Shown here: piece after piece, positions 45,692 through 55,130 of the stretch | How positions within the stretch are numbered: the first letter of the stretch is position 1 | Layout of the letters: the number at the start of each line of letters is the position of its first letter | Source: Bacteroidota bacterium | Lineage (GTDB): Bacteria > Bacteroidota > Bacteroidia > B-17B0 > Aurantibacillaceae | Assembly (NCBI GenBank): GCA_021323535.1 | Contig: JAJONO010000001.1 | Coordinates: 79,535 to 143,534, forward strand | DNA length: 64,000 nucleotides | Direction of reading: 5' to 3' | Position numbers and translations under genes: made by a program | The notes under the pieces: generated by a model | Seen by the model: only the letters and a program-made list of their open reading frames with translations | Databases searched by the model: none | What the model was told of the DNA's origin: nothing

Positions 45692-48091
45692 ATGACGAAA
45701 TTCAGAATCTCCCTGCTGTTCTTATTACTTTCACATGCTTTTATTTGCCAGGTTCCATCTTATCTCTGGGCCAATGGTATAGGCAATTCAAATAATGTTT
45801 TTGGAGATCAGGGCATGTCAGTCAGTGTAGACGCTTCTGGAAATTCCTATGTTACAGGAGCGTTTTATTATGTTATGGACGCAGACCCCTCTCCTGCAAC
45901 GTTTACTCTTAATGGAGGAAGTAATGGTGCATGTTTTGTAACAAAGTACGATTCGAATGGGAATTTCCTTTGGGCATTCAGTCTTTCGGCAGGCTACGGA
46001 TCTACCCGTATAACCTGCGACTCTGTTGGAAATTTTTATTTAATGGGTTATTTTGGCGGGGGAAGCATCGATCTTGACCCTTCTCCGGCAGGAGCAGTTT
46101 TAACCGGTGGCGGCGGTTTTATTGCAAAGTATAACACATCGGGTAACTTTCTCTGGGGAAAATATATTATGGGATCGTGGGTCTATCCTTTACAAATAAG
46201 GCTTGATAAAAATTACGATCTTGTTGTCGGGGGAGATTTTCAGCTGAACTGTGATTTTGATGTAACATCCCCTTCAGGAACGGTCACTTCGATCGGACAG
46301 CCAGATGCATTTCTTGCAAAATATGATACATCGGGAAATTTCCAGTGGGTAAAATCATTCGGAAGCAAATTGATAGACAATGTATGGTCGGTTGACTTTG
46401 ACAGTGCAAACAACATTGTTATTTCAGGTATGTTTGGTGACACCTGTGACTTCGATCCTAGTCCTGCGACTGCTATCCAGTTAAAACATCCTTCCAGTAG
46501 TGGTAATGGTTTTATCGCAAAATACTCGCCATTGGGAAATTACCTATGGGCGAAAAATGTAACCTATGGGCCGGGTGGGTATAAACGCTGTAAATTCGTG
46601 AATGTTGATATTAATGACAATATTGTTGTTACAGGGAATTGTGATGGCGTAACGGATTTTGACCCGAGCGCGGCTGCTTATACTGTTGCACCAATCGGTC
46701 CATTATGGGACCTGTTCTTTTGCAAATACAATAGCTCAGGGAATTTCATATGGGCTAGAAGACTGGGATCGACAAATTCAAATTCTGAAGGTAATTGTAT
46801 AAAGACAGACAAAGCCGGTAATGTCATTCTGTGTGGAGCTATCAGTGGTACGGTTGACATGGATCCATCAGCTGTTATAAATAATCTGAATTCTATCGGG
46901 GCATCTGATATAGTTGCTGCCGGTTATGATCCATCCGGAAATTATAAATGGGCCTTTAATGTGGGGAGTTCACAAGTGGATGTCGTACAGAACTTTGATA
47001 TGGACAGCTTATCGAACTTATACCTTACCGGTTGTTATCAATACACAACTGATTTTGATCCGTCTCCTTCTACAGCAACCCTAATATCAAATGGGAACCT
47101 CGATTTCTTTGTTGCAAAATACAACGCTTGCTTCAGTCCGGAAATACCAATGATAGCATCAACTTCATCAACTATTTGTGCGAATACTACCACAACCTTA
47201 ACAATTACCTCCGGCAATTTAAATAGTGCAGTTAACTGGCAATGGTATTCGGGAAATTGCGGCACAAATGCGGTAGGATCCGGAACTGCTATTATGATCA
47301 CGCCGTCTGTAACAACAAACTATTTTGTTCGGGGTGAAGGTGGCTGTATTGGAAATGCAGGAAACTGCCAGTCACTTACTATTGTGGTTCTTCCGTCTCC
47401 ATCAGTAAATATCACCAGCAGCAACACACAACTTTGTACAGGAGATTCGGCAACATTGACTGCTCAGGGGGCTCTCAGTTACACATGGAACAATGGCGCT
47501 ACAAGCTTTTCCATTATTGTAACTCCTACCATCACTTCAACTTATACCATAACCGGAACAGGAATCAACGCCTGTGAAGGAACTGCTGTTATAAGTCAGA
47601 GTGTAAATGCTCTCCCTTTAATAGGTATAACGAGTACACATTCTACATTGTGTATTAATCAGTCTGCAACGTTAACTGCTACTGGTGGAATTACATATAC
47701 CTGGAGCACAGGAGCGAACAATACATCGATTGTTGTGACACCCAGCATATCCACAACCTATACAGTTTATGGAACGGATAATAACGGTTGCGTTAATTCA
47801 AATATCTACATGCAGCAAATTGACCCTTGCGCAGGTCTCAATGAACCGTTCTCAGAATTTTCTTTTGGATTGTTTCCTAATCCTGCAAATGAATACGTTC
47901 ATATAAATTGTTCATTAAAGACATTTATATTTGAGTTAACCGATAACATTGGAAGAATACTTCTTAAAAAAGAAATACACAACTCTACTAGCCTGGATGT
48001 TCATTGGGTTGATCCGGGAATTTACTTTTATAAAATATTCAGTAAAGAAAATACCGAACTGAAGCAAGGTAAGTTAATTTTAAGTAGGTGA
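45692..48091 (+). CDS. T9SS-exported beta-propeller (SBBP-like) and Ig-like surface protein
   Basis: Likely start MTKFRISLLFLLLSHAFICQ at 45692; repeated AKYDSNGNFLWA... / FDPSPA motifs; sorting tail FGLFPNPANEYVHINC...KLILSR. Confidence 0.88.
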   Translation: MTKFRISLLFLLLSHAFICQVPSYLWANGIGNSNNVFGDQGMSVSVDASGNSYVTGAFYYVMDADPSPATFTLNGGSNGACFVTKYDSNGNFLWAFSLSAGYGSTRITCDSVGNFYLMGYFGGGSIDLDPSPAGAVLTGGGGFIAKYNTSGNFLWGKYIMGSWVYPLQIRLDKNYDLVVGGDFQLNCDFDVTSPSGTVTSIGQPDAFLAKYDTSGNFQWVKSFGSKLIDNVWSVDFDSANNIVISGMFGDTCDFDPSPATAIQLKHPSSSGNGFIAKYSPLGNYLWAKNVTYGPGGYKRCKFVNVDINDNIVVTGNCDGVTDFDPSAAAYTVAPIGPLWDLFFCKYNSSGNFIWARRLGSTNSNSEGNCIKTDKAGNVILCGAISGTVDMDPSAVINNLNSIGASDIVAAGYDPSGNYKWAFNVGSSQVDVVQNFDMDSLSNLYLTGCYQYTTDFDPSPSTATLISNGNLDFFVAKYNACFSPEIPMIASTSSTICANTTTTLTITSGNLNSAVNWQWYSGNCGTNAVGSGTAIMITPSVTTNYFVRGEGGCIGNAGNCQSLTIVVLPSPSVNITSSNTQLCTGDSATLTAQGALSYTWNNGATSFSIIVTPTITSTYTITGTGINACEGTAVISQSVNALPLIGITSTHSTLCINQSATLTATGGITYTWSTGANNTSIVVTPSISTTYTVYGTDNNGCVNSNIYMQQIDPCAGLNEPFSEFSFGLFPNPANEYVHINCSLKTFIFELTDNIGRILLKKEIHNSTSLDVHWVDPGIYFYKIFSKENTELKQGKLILSR

Positions 48092-48184
48092 TTCACATAT
48101 TCAGTAGTCAAAAAAACACAAAGCAGTTCTTTAAGTCTTATTTATTTCCAAGCATCCATTTTTAAAAACAAACTTTTAACCTAA

Positions 48185-48239
48185 AGATTAGCTTCGCTAA
48201 TCTCCCCTTTCCAGTAGTCAATCCCGATAATTATCGGGA
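48185..48239. repeat. Two intergenic palindromes
   Basis: agattagc-ttc-gctaatct (48185-48203) and perfect palindrome tcccgataattatcggga (48222-48239). Confidence 0.8.
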
Positions 48240-48353
48240 ACAAAAGCCGCTGCTGTGCATCGGTTTTTCGTTTCATGTCATCGCTTTTGAAAGTAAACTT
48301 AAAAGTATGAGTCAGTGAGAGATTAACTGCGTTGATCTTGCCTAACCAGAGTC

Positions 48354-48480
48354 GAAAATGCAAAAGTAAAAGCAATGCTTTGATTCTTTATTTTACACTT
48401 CCTCTAATGAAAGCCTTGCTTTCAACGCGTCAGTGTAAAATAAAAAAGCCCCACCTTTCAGGTGGGGCCTTTGCATTTTC
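48354..48480. repeat. Nested inverted repeats downstream of the tmRNA
   Basis: gaaaatgcaaa (48354-48364) / tttgcattttc (48470-48480); ttattttacact (48388-48399) / agtgtaaaataa (48432-48443). Confidence 0.7.
48441..48468 (-). terminator. tmRNA terminator
   Basis: gccccacct (48448-48456) / aggtggggc (48460-48468) followed on the minus strand by TTTTTTA. Confidence 0.85.
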
Positions 48481-48483
48481 TCG

Positions 48484-48848
48484 TGGATCCGGAGAGATTC
48501 GAACTCTCGTCCAAATAAGGAAAAAATAAGCTTTCTACATGTTTAAAATTAACTTGATTTTCGATCAGAGCCAGGCGTTAATTCATACCAAACTCTGACT
48601 TATTTGCTAATATTGTTTTACCTAGCAACGTCAGCAAAACAAACTACACATTTATGATGCTTTACCCGAGGCGCAGAGCAGTTTAGCTCCCCGGAAAGCA
48701 AAGGTCACTTAATTCTAAATTAAGCAGCCATAGCGTAAGAGTTATCTTCGCCAAATAAAAGTTTTGAAAGTTCCGTTTTAAGAGCTCTTCTTACAACGCT
48801 CTACATGCTTACATATCTAGTCACCTACTGTCAAAACCGGTCGGACCC
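48484..48848 (-). ncRNA. ssrA: tmRNA
   Basis: Minus strand 5' GGGTCCGACCGGTTTTGACAGTAGG...; 3' GAGAGTTCGAATCTCTCCGGATCCA; acceptor pairing GGGUCCG/CGGAUCC; tag reading frame GGCGAAGATAACTCTTACGCTATGGCTGCTTAA = GEDNSYAMAA*. Confidence 0.95.
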
Positions 48849-48989
48849 ATTTTGAAATTATAAATTGTAAATGTTGAATGATAAATTAAACACCAAAAAA
48901 TAATTTCTTTAAAGAACTAATGCAAAGTTAGTAAATTTTTATGGCTTTCAGCTTCGTTTTTAATTATATTTAACCATAAAACCTGACTT

Positions 48990-49508
48990 ATGAAAAAACT
49001 AATATTTCTTCTGATGGTGTGCCTTTCAGCCTCCCTCACCGCTCAAACGATTAAATCAAAAGCACTAAAAATAAAATATACCCTTCCCGCCGGATGGAAC
49101 GCCGAAGAGTTTGGCGGAAAAACTTCCTGGGAAGAAAGCGGAAATACCCTATGCAAATGTTCAGGAGTTTCATTTACAAAACAACATAAAGACGGTAAAA
49201 TGAATGTGCTTGTTTATCCAAGCACTCAATCCGGACTCGATTCCTTAAAACGCAATTTCGCAGGTCCGCTTCGTTTCGAAAACGTCGAAAAATTTGACAA
49301 AACACGTAACAAAAATTTTTCCTTCGAAAAAAAGAGATCCAATTTCACCGATAAAACAGGAAAGAAATCCTTTGAAGTAATTCGCTATTTCGCAAAAGTA
49401 GACGATCATTTTTATATCATCTACACATGGCAGGAAAACATGGGCGCCATGAGTCCGAATGCCGAGAAAGAATTGTATGAAATGGTGAACGCCATCGAAC
49501 CTAATTAA
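48990..49508 (+). CDS. Hypothetical secreted protein
   Basis: 172 aa; signal peptide MKKLIFLLMVCLSASLTAQ. Confidence 0.75.
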   Translation: MKKLIFLLMVCLSASLTAQTIKSKALKIKYTLPAGWNAEEFGGKTSWEESGNTLCKCSGVSFTKQHKDGKMNVLVYPSTQSGLDSLKRNFAGPLRFENVEKFDKTRNKNFSFEKKRSNFTDKTGKKSFEVIRYFAKVDDHFYIIYTWQENMGAMSPNAEKELYEMVNAIEPN

Positions 49509-49575
49509 ACAATAAACCGTTCTTATTTACGTTCCTGGTAAAAACACCATGAAAATCTTTGATAAAATAAACATC

Positions 49576-49788
49576 ATGAAGCTAACTCTGTTCTGCTTCA
49601 TGACCGTTTCTCTCATGTTTATATCCTGCGGAAGAAAAAATAGTTGTGTGGAAAAAGCAGCTTCACCCGATTGTGTATGTACCATGCAATACGACCCGGT
49701 TTGCGGTTGCAACAAAAAGACTTACAGCAATGCCTGCGTAGCTGAATGCCATGGTATAAAAGAATACACAAAGGGAGAATGTAAGTAA
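49576..49788 (+). CDS. Kazal-type serine protease inhibitor-like lipoprotein
   Basis: Start MKLTLFCFMTVSLMFISCGRKN (lipobox); Kazal core CVCTMQYDPVCGCNKKTYSNACVAECHGIKEYTKGEC. Confidence 0.85.
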   Translation: MKLTLFCFMTVSLMFISCGRKNSCVEKAASPDCVCTMQYDPVCGCNKKTYSNACVAECHGIKEYTKGECK

Positions 49789-49797
49789 AGAATGATT

Positions 49798-51255
49798 TTA
49801 CTTCCTGATTAATTCCTTCACCTTCTCTACTTCCAGATCCCTTTTCATTAACAGGTCATTGAACGTATATTCGATTTTATAATCAGGAATGATACCATGT
49901 CCGGTTGTTTTCGGACAAACATCATGAATGATCCTGAACGCGGGCATCCTTAATCTTATTTTAGTATTAGGGAGTTTGTACAGTGGCGTTATGCCGGCAT
50001 TACATCCTTCCAACGTGCCAGCTGTTTCTTCTCCTACAAAAGTGGCGCGGTTATTAAACTTAAGATAAGCCGATACAAGGCACGATGCCGAAAACGATCC
50101 TCCATTGATAAGCACATACAGTTTTTTATCGTAGTGATTTTTCTTCATCGGTTTTATCGTGTAAGAGTAATAGTCAGTGTCGTTAACTGTTTTCTTTTTT
50201 GCAATGAGTTTAAATCCTGTCCTCATCAACTTAAAGAAAATATTTCCTCTTGTATATTTTTTATACGGATAAGATCTGATACCTGTTTTCAATGTTTGTG
50301 TTCTTGCCGAATCGATAAGATAACTTAACAGCCTGTAACTGTTCTCCAAACTTCCACCGCCATTGTTACGCAGGTCTATCACCAGGTTTTCGGATTTATT
50401 GTTTTTTAATTCTTTGAAAATTTTCCGGTAGCTGCTCTTGAATTTTCTTCTCGAAAACGCGTCAACCTTCAGTAACATTGTTTTTTTATCATTATCAAGA
50501 TAACGGTATTTCATTTTCGATTTTTTAAAAAATGTATACAGACTATCATCTTTTGCCGACAACTGATAAGCCGGGACGTTCTTTGCCTTAAAGGCTGCGA
50601 AATGAATTTTCTTTATCGAATCTCCCTGTTTAAATTCTACATAAAATGTATCTGGCCTCCCAAACAGTGAAAGGTAATACGTATTGAATCCGAGTTTTGT
50701 GTAATGGTCCTTTCCTGAAACATTATAACCATCGGTGCTTATGAAACGCCGGGTGTGGCGCAATATAGAATCAATGCCTACGCCATTAATGCTCACAATC
50801 TCATTTCCTTTTTTCATGAGAGTATCTTTTCGCTTATTGAGACTGGCCAGCATATACACTTTGTTTTGAGCGGGAATAAAATAGTATGGCGCATAATTGA
50901 ATTTTGCTTTTTCGCTATCCTTATAATATTCTTCGGAGTACATCACTTCGGTGTGACCGCAGTGCAGGTTGTCTATCACCAGTTTCATTTTTATTCTGAA
51001 TTGCTTTTCGGTAAGACTATCTTTAACTGTTGTGCTAACACTATCGAAATAAGCTTTGTAAAAAGCGCGATCCTTAAAAATTCCAATGACAGGGTGCATG
51101 GCAAGAACAACATCGCTCACAACCTTCACATCTTCCTTCAGGGCGGCAGGAGGATATTTTCTTGTAAAGACGCTTTCCTTCTTAAGTTTTGTCTGCGAAA
51201 AAAACTGAAGTGGGATTACAAGAAGTATCAATAAAAATCTTTTTAAACCACTCAT
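49798..51255 (-). CDS. S41-family peptidase
   Basis: NLVIDLRNNGGGSLENSYRLLSYL; YVLINGGSFSASCLVSAYLKFNNRATFVGEETAGT. Confidence 0.9.
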   Translation of the reverse strand: MSGLKRFLLILLVIPLQFFSQTKLKKESVFTRKYPPAALKEDVKVVSDVVLAMHPVIGIFKDRAFYKAYFDSVSTTVKDSLTEKQFRIKMKLVIDNLHCGHTEVMYSEEYYKDSEKAKFNYAPYYFIPAQNKVYMLASLNKRKDTLMKKGNEIVSINGVGIDSILRHTRRFISTDGYNVSGKDHYTKLGFNTYYLSLFGRPDTFYVEFKQGDSIKKIHFAAFKAKNVPAYQLSAKDDSLYTFFKKSKMKYRYLDNDKKTMLLKVDAFSRRKFKSSYRKIFKELKNNKSENLVIDLRNNGGGSLENSYRLLSYLIDSARTQTLKTGIRSYPYKKYTRGNIFFKLMRTGFKLIAKKKTVNDTDYYSYTIKPMKKNHYDKKLYVLINGGSFSASCLVSAYLKFNNRATFVGEETAGTLEGCNAGITPLYKLPNTKIRLRMPAFRIIHDVCPKTTGHGIIPDYKIEYTFNDLLMKRDLEVEKVKELIRK

Positions 51256-51296
51256 AAATACTATCTTTGTAAAGTTACGAATTAAACCGGCGTTTT

Positions 51297-52502
51297 ATGC
51301 AAAAGCTAAAGATAGGCGTTCTTCGCGAAGAAAAAAGTCCACCAGACAAACGTGTTCCTCTTACCCCATTGATCTGCTCAGAACTTACCAGGCGATATAC
51401 GCATCTTGAGATCGTTGTACAACCCAGCCAGATCCGCTGTTATTCGGATTCGGAATATACTTCATTTGGTATTCCACTGCAGGAGGATCTTTCGGACTGC
51501 GATGTTTTAATGGGAGTTAAAGAAGTGCCGGTTGAAAAGCTGATTCCTAATAAAAAATATTTTTTCTTTTCTCATACCATAAAAAAACAGCCTCATAACC
51601 AGAAGCTGATGAAGGCCCTGATTGAAAAGAAAATACAAATGATCGATTATGAAACTTTAACAGATAAGAACCATAACCGCATCATTGGCTTTGGGCGCTA
51701 CGCAGGCGTTGTAGGGGCCTATAACGGTATTCTCGGGTACGGATTAAAATACGATCTCTTCCGCTTAAAGCCCGCTCATCTTTGCCGCGACCGTGCCGAA
51801 ATGGAAGAAGAGCTTAAACGCGTGAAGCTTCCTAATATTAAAATTGCACTCACAGGTGGCGGACGTGTGGCCAACGGCGTTATTGAAACACTGAGCGCTT
51901 TGAGGATCCGTAAGGTTACAGCCGACGAATTTCTTAGCGCGAGTTTTCGCGAACCCGTGTATTGCCAACTCAATCCACGTGATTATGTGGAGCGCCCCGA
52001 CGATCATAACTTTGACCTGAATGATTTCTTCAAACATCCCGAACATTTTATTTCGAAGTTTGCCGAATTCACAAAAATAACTGACCTCTATTTATCGGCG
52101 CATTACTGGGATCCCCGTTCTCCTAAAATGTTTACACGACAAGACATGGAAGCACCCGATTTTCACATCTCCGTAATTGCCGATATTACCTGCGATATAG
52201 ACGGTTCTGTTCCCACCACCATTCGTGCGAGCAGCATTGCCAACCCATTCTACGGGTATAATATCTTAAATCATCACGAAGATCTTCCATTCAACAAAGA
52301 CACTATTTGTGTGATGGCAGTTGACAACCTCCCATGCGAACTGCCCCGCGATGCAAGCGATGATTTTGGAAAAGATCTTACAGAACGCGTGCTCCCATTC
52401 GTGTTTCAGCAAGACGAAGACAGGGTAATTGAACGCGCCAGCATTTGTATTAACGGAAAGCTTACGCCTCCTTACGAATACCTGAAGGATTACGCATATT
52501 AA
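51297..52502 (+). CDS. Saccharopine dehydrogenase-like / AlaDH-PNT N-domain oxidoreductase
   Basis: IGVLREEKSPPDKRVPLTP, CDVLMGVKEVPVEKLIPNKKYFFFSHTIKKQ, IALTGGGRVANGVIETL, VIADITCDIDGSVPTTIRASSI. Confidence 0.85.
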   Translation: MQKLKIGVLREEKSPPDKRVPLTPLICSELTRRYTHLEIVVQPSQIRCYSDSEYTSFGIPLQEDLSDCDVLMGVKEVPVEKLIPNKKYFFFSHTIKKQPHNQKLMKALIEKKIQMIDYETLTDKNHNRIIGFGRYAGVVGAYNGILGYGLKYDLFRLKPAHLCRDRAEMEEELKRVKLPNIKIALTGGGRVANGVIETLSALRIRKVTADEFLSASFREPVYCQLNPRDYVERPDDHNFDLNDFFKHPEHFISKFAEFTKITDLYLSAHYWDPRSPKMFTRQDMEAPDFHISVIADITCDIDGSVPTTIRASSIANPFYGYNILNHHEDLPFNKDTICVMAVDNLPCELPRDASDDFGKDLTERVLPFVFQQDEDRVIERASICINGKLTPPYEYLKDYAY

Positions 52503-52521
52503 CAAAATAACATTCCCCCGA

Positions 52522-54597
52522 ATGAAAATAAAACGCCTGCTCATATTTCTGGCCCTCTTTTGTTTTGCGCAAACGAAAGCGCAGAACAGAGATTCTATAC
52601 GTAATGTCAGTAATGATCTTACACAGCCCGACACTATGCGTCTGAAAGCTATGTACAAGCTGGCATGGTCTTACATCTTTGAAATACCTGATTCTTCCCT
52701 GGCTATTAGTGAAAAGCTCTATAGTTTTGCTCTGGAGTGCAACAGTAAAAAATACCAGGCACAGGCGTTAAAGATCATTACGAAAGCCTTATACTTTAAA
52801 GGAAATTTTCCACTCGCGCTCGAATACACATTTAAAAACCTGAAAGTAAACGAAGAAATCAAGGACAAACGTGGCATTGCTGATTCTTACAATATGCTTG
52901 GAAACATTAACCACATGCAGGGCGAATCGGAAAAGGCCCTCGAATTTCACCGTAAAAGCTTAAAGATAAAACAGGAAATAAATTACCGTGAAGGAATTGC
53001 CGGAACCTATAACAACATTGGCAATGTTTATTTACAGGATGGTAAAAAAGAAGAGGCTCTGGATAATTTTCTTAAAGGATTAAAAGTATTTGAGGAACTC
53101 GGGCAACCACACAACATTGCCGGGGCCAACATTAACATTGCCGAAGTATATGCCTCGATGGGCAACACTGAAAAAGCTATGGAACATTACACCATTACAA
53201 AAAAGATCGCGGAAGAAATAAAGGAAAATAATTTAATGTCGAACGTGCTTGCAGGAATTGGTCTTATTTATCTGAAGCAAGGCGATCTTAACAAAGCAAA
53301 ATCGTTTTGTGAAGAAGGTTATAAAATGGCCAGCGAAATGAATGTGCTCGGTCAGATAGAAGCTAACTGCGACTGCCTTTACAAAGTGTACTCGCAGTTA
53401 GGCGATTTCAGGAAAGCGTTTCAATACCACCAGGAATTTATTGCCTCACGTGATAGCCTGAGAAATGAAGACAGGAGCCGCGAAATTACAAGCAAGATGT
53501 TCCAGTTTACCTATGAGAAAAAAGCCGCGGCAGACAGTGTTCGTAATGCCGATCTTCAGAAAGTAAAAGACACGCAACAACAGGCAGAACTGAAACAGGA
53601 AGCAACGCAACGTTACGCTCTTTATGTCATTCTCGTATTAGTGGGGATTTTTGCAGTGTTCATGTTCAACAGGTTTAAATTTTCACAGAAACAGAACAAG
53701 ATCATTGAATCACAAAAAGCCGAAGTGGAAAACCAGAAACACATCATCGAAGAAAAGAACAAAGAGGTGATGGACTCTATTCATTATGCCAAACGTATCC
53801 AGCAAACACTTCTCGCCGGTGATGTCATGCTTAAAAGTAATCTGGCGGAATATTTTATTTTCTTTCAGCCGAAAGATATTGTGAGCGGCGATTTCTATTG
53901 GAGTACAGTTGTTCAAAGTAGTTTAAATAATTTAAAAATTGATCGAAGCGATCCTGCCACTTTAAACAATTTTAAACCATCTTTAAATCATGAACATTTC
54001 TACTTTGCGGTTTGTGATAGTACAGGCCACGGCGTTCCCGGAGCATTCATGAGTTTATTGAATATTTCTTTTCTCAACGAAGCCATCAACGAAAAAATAC
54101 TTCGTCAGCCAAATGATATTCTTGACCATGTCAGAAAAAGATTAATTGAATCTCTTCACAGCGACAATAACGACCAGGGCTCTAAAGACGGAATGGATTG
54201 TTCTTTACTTTGTTTTGAAAAAGAGGGAAACAAAACCATGCTTCATTTTTCATGCGCAAACAATCCTCTTATTTTTATACGTGATGGTAAATTAATTGAT
54301 TTTTCGTTCGACAGAATGTCGGTTGGACAATCGCCCAAAGAAGACCAACCATTTACTATGAACAGCATCGAATTACAAAAAGGAGATGTGATCTATGCCT
54401 TTACCGACGGATACTCCGACCAGTTTGGTGGCGCCAAGGGCAAAAAATTCAAATACAAAAAGCTGGTAGAGACTTTACAGGCTAACGCATCACTGAACAT
54501 GCAACAACAAAAAGAAATTTTCGCTTCAACGTTTAATGAATGGAAAGGAAACCTGGAGCAATTGGATGATGTTTTGCTAGTTGGAATAAAAGTCTAA
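52522..54597 (+). CDS. TPR - TM - SpoIIE/PP2C-type phosphatase (paralog P3)
   Basis: TPR array; QPKDIVSGDFYW...VCDSTGHGVPGAFMSLLNISFL; KDGMDCSLLCF; TDGYSDQFGG; EQLDDVLLVGI. Confidence 0.94.
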   Translation: MKIKRLLIFLALFCFAQTKAQNRDSIRNVSNDLTQPDTMRLKAMYKLAWSYIFEIPDSSLAISEKLYSFALECNSKKYQAQALKIITKALYFKGNFPLALEYTFKNLKVNEEIKDKRGIADSYNMLGNINHMQGESEKALEFHRKSLKIKQEINYREGIAGTYNNIGNVYLQDGKKEEALDNFLKGLKVFEELGQPHNIAGANINIAEVYASMGNTEKAMEHYTITKKIAEEIKENNLMSNVLAGIGLIYLKQGDLNKAKSFCEEGYKMASEMNVLGQIEANCDCLYKVYSQLGDFRKAFQYHQEFIASRDSLRNEDRSREITSKMFQFTYEKKAAADSVRNADLQKVKDTQQQAELKQEATQRYALYVILVLVGIFAVFMFNRFKFSQKQNKIIESQKAEVENQKHIIEEKNKEVMDSIHYAKRIQQTLLAGDVMLKSNLAEYFIFFQPKDIVSGDFYWSTVVQSSLNNLKIDRSDPATLNNFKPSLNHEHFYFAVCDSTGHGVPGAFMSLLNISFLNEAINEKILRQPNDILDHVRKRLIESLHSDNNDQGSKDGMDCSLLCFEKEGNKTMLHFSCANNPLIFIRDGKLIDFSFDRMSVGQSPKEDQPFTMNSIELQKGDVIYAFTDGYSDQFGGAKGKKFKYKKLVETLQANASLNMQQQKEIFASTFNEWKGNLEQLDDVLLVGIKV
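53902..53997 (+). repeat. TTTAAA-rich palindromic in-frame insert in the SpoIIE domain of P3
   Basis: gttcaaagtagtttaaataatttaaaaatt-gatcgaagcgatc-ctgccactttaaacaattttaaaccatctttaaatcatgaac; encodes STVVQSSLNNLKIDRSDPATLNNFKPSLNHEH, absent from P2. Confidence 0.65.
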
Positions 54598-54637
54598 TGG
54601 AAAATGTAAGAGGGAAAATGGAAAATGTATTACCGCA

Positions 54638-55054
54638 TTAGATATTGGTTCTTATTTCATTTACTTTTTCTTTTAATCCCACATAAAGTTCATTGATATC
54701 AACGGTTTCATTTGCTTCGATTCTCTTTGATATCATTGTTAAAGGAAAAAGTATTATAGTTGTATCGGGTAATTGAATCGCCGGATCTGTGCCATACTCA
54801 TCTTCAACCTGAACCCAAATAAAATTCATGTCCTGAATAAGTGTATCTCCTAAAGTTATTCCCAGGCACTGCAATTTAACTTTGTCTTTTTTGTCAATCC
54901 AATTTGATTTCAAAATAGTGTCCAATAAAGTTAATTTACCTTTAACAGAATCATATTCATTTAAATTCTCCGGAGTATAGTGATTTCTAACCCAATCTCT
55001 TTTTGCTTTAATAGATTGAGCCATTTCGTCTGTCAACTCTGAAATTTTCTGCAT
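54638..55054 (-). CDS. Hypothetical protein
   Basis: 138-aa ORF. Confidence 0.65.
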   Translation of the reverse strand: MQKISELTDEMAQSIKAKRDWVRNHYTPENLNEYDSVKGKLTLLDTILKSNWIDKKDKVKLQCLGITLGDTLIQDMNFIWVQVEDEYGTDPAIQLPDTTIILFPLTMISKRIEANETVDINELYVGLKEKVNEIRTNI

Positions 55055-55130
55055 GAGTGAATGTTATTAATAAAACCAGGATAAACCTCTGCGTTTTCTG
55101 CCCTCTTCTGCGACCTCTGCGAGAACCTAT

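Noticed and set aside
48181-48375. 64-aa minus-strand ORF ending ...LLFPIIIGIDYWKGEISEANL
   Set aside because: Its C-terminus is encoded by two DNA palindromes; better explained as repeat DNA than as a gene.
48332-48529. 65-aa plus-strand ORF at the tmRNA
   Set aside because: Spans the tmRNA terminator and 3' end on the opposite strand; translation is incidental.
48484-48560. tRNA-like T-arm gagagattcgaactctc
   Set aside because: Belongs to the tRNA-like domain of the tmRNA (5' GGGTCCGACCGGTTTTGACAG and tag ORF found), not a separate tRNA.
54597-54640. ggaaaatg short repeats after P3
   Set aside because: Short AT-rich spacer repeat with no palindrome or coding potential; too weak to call.
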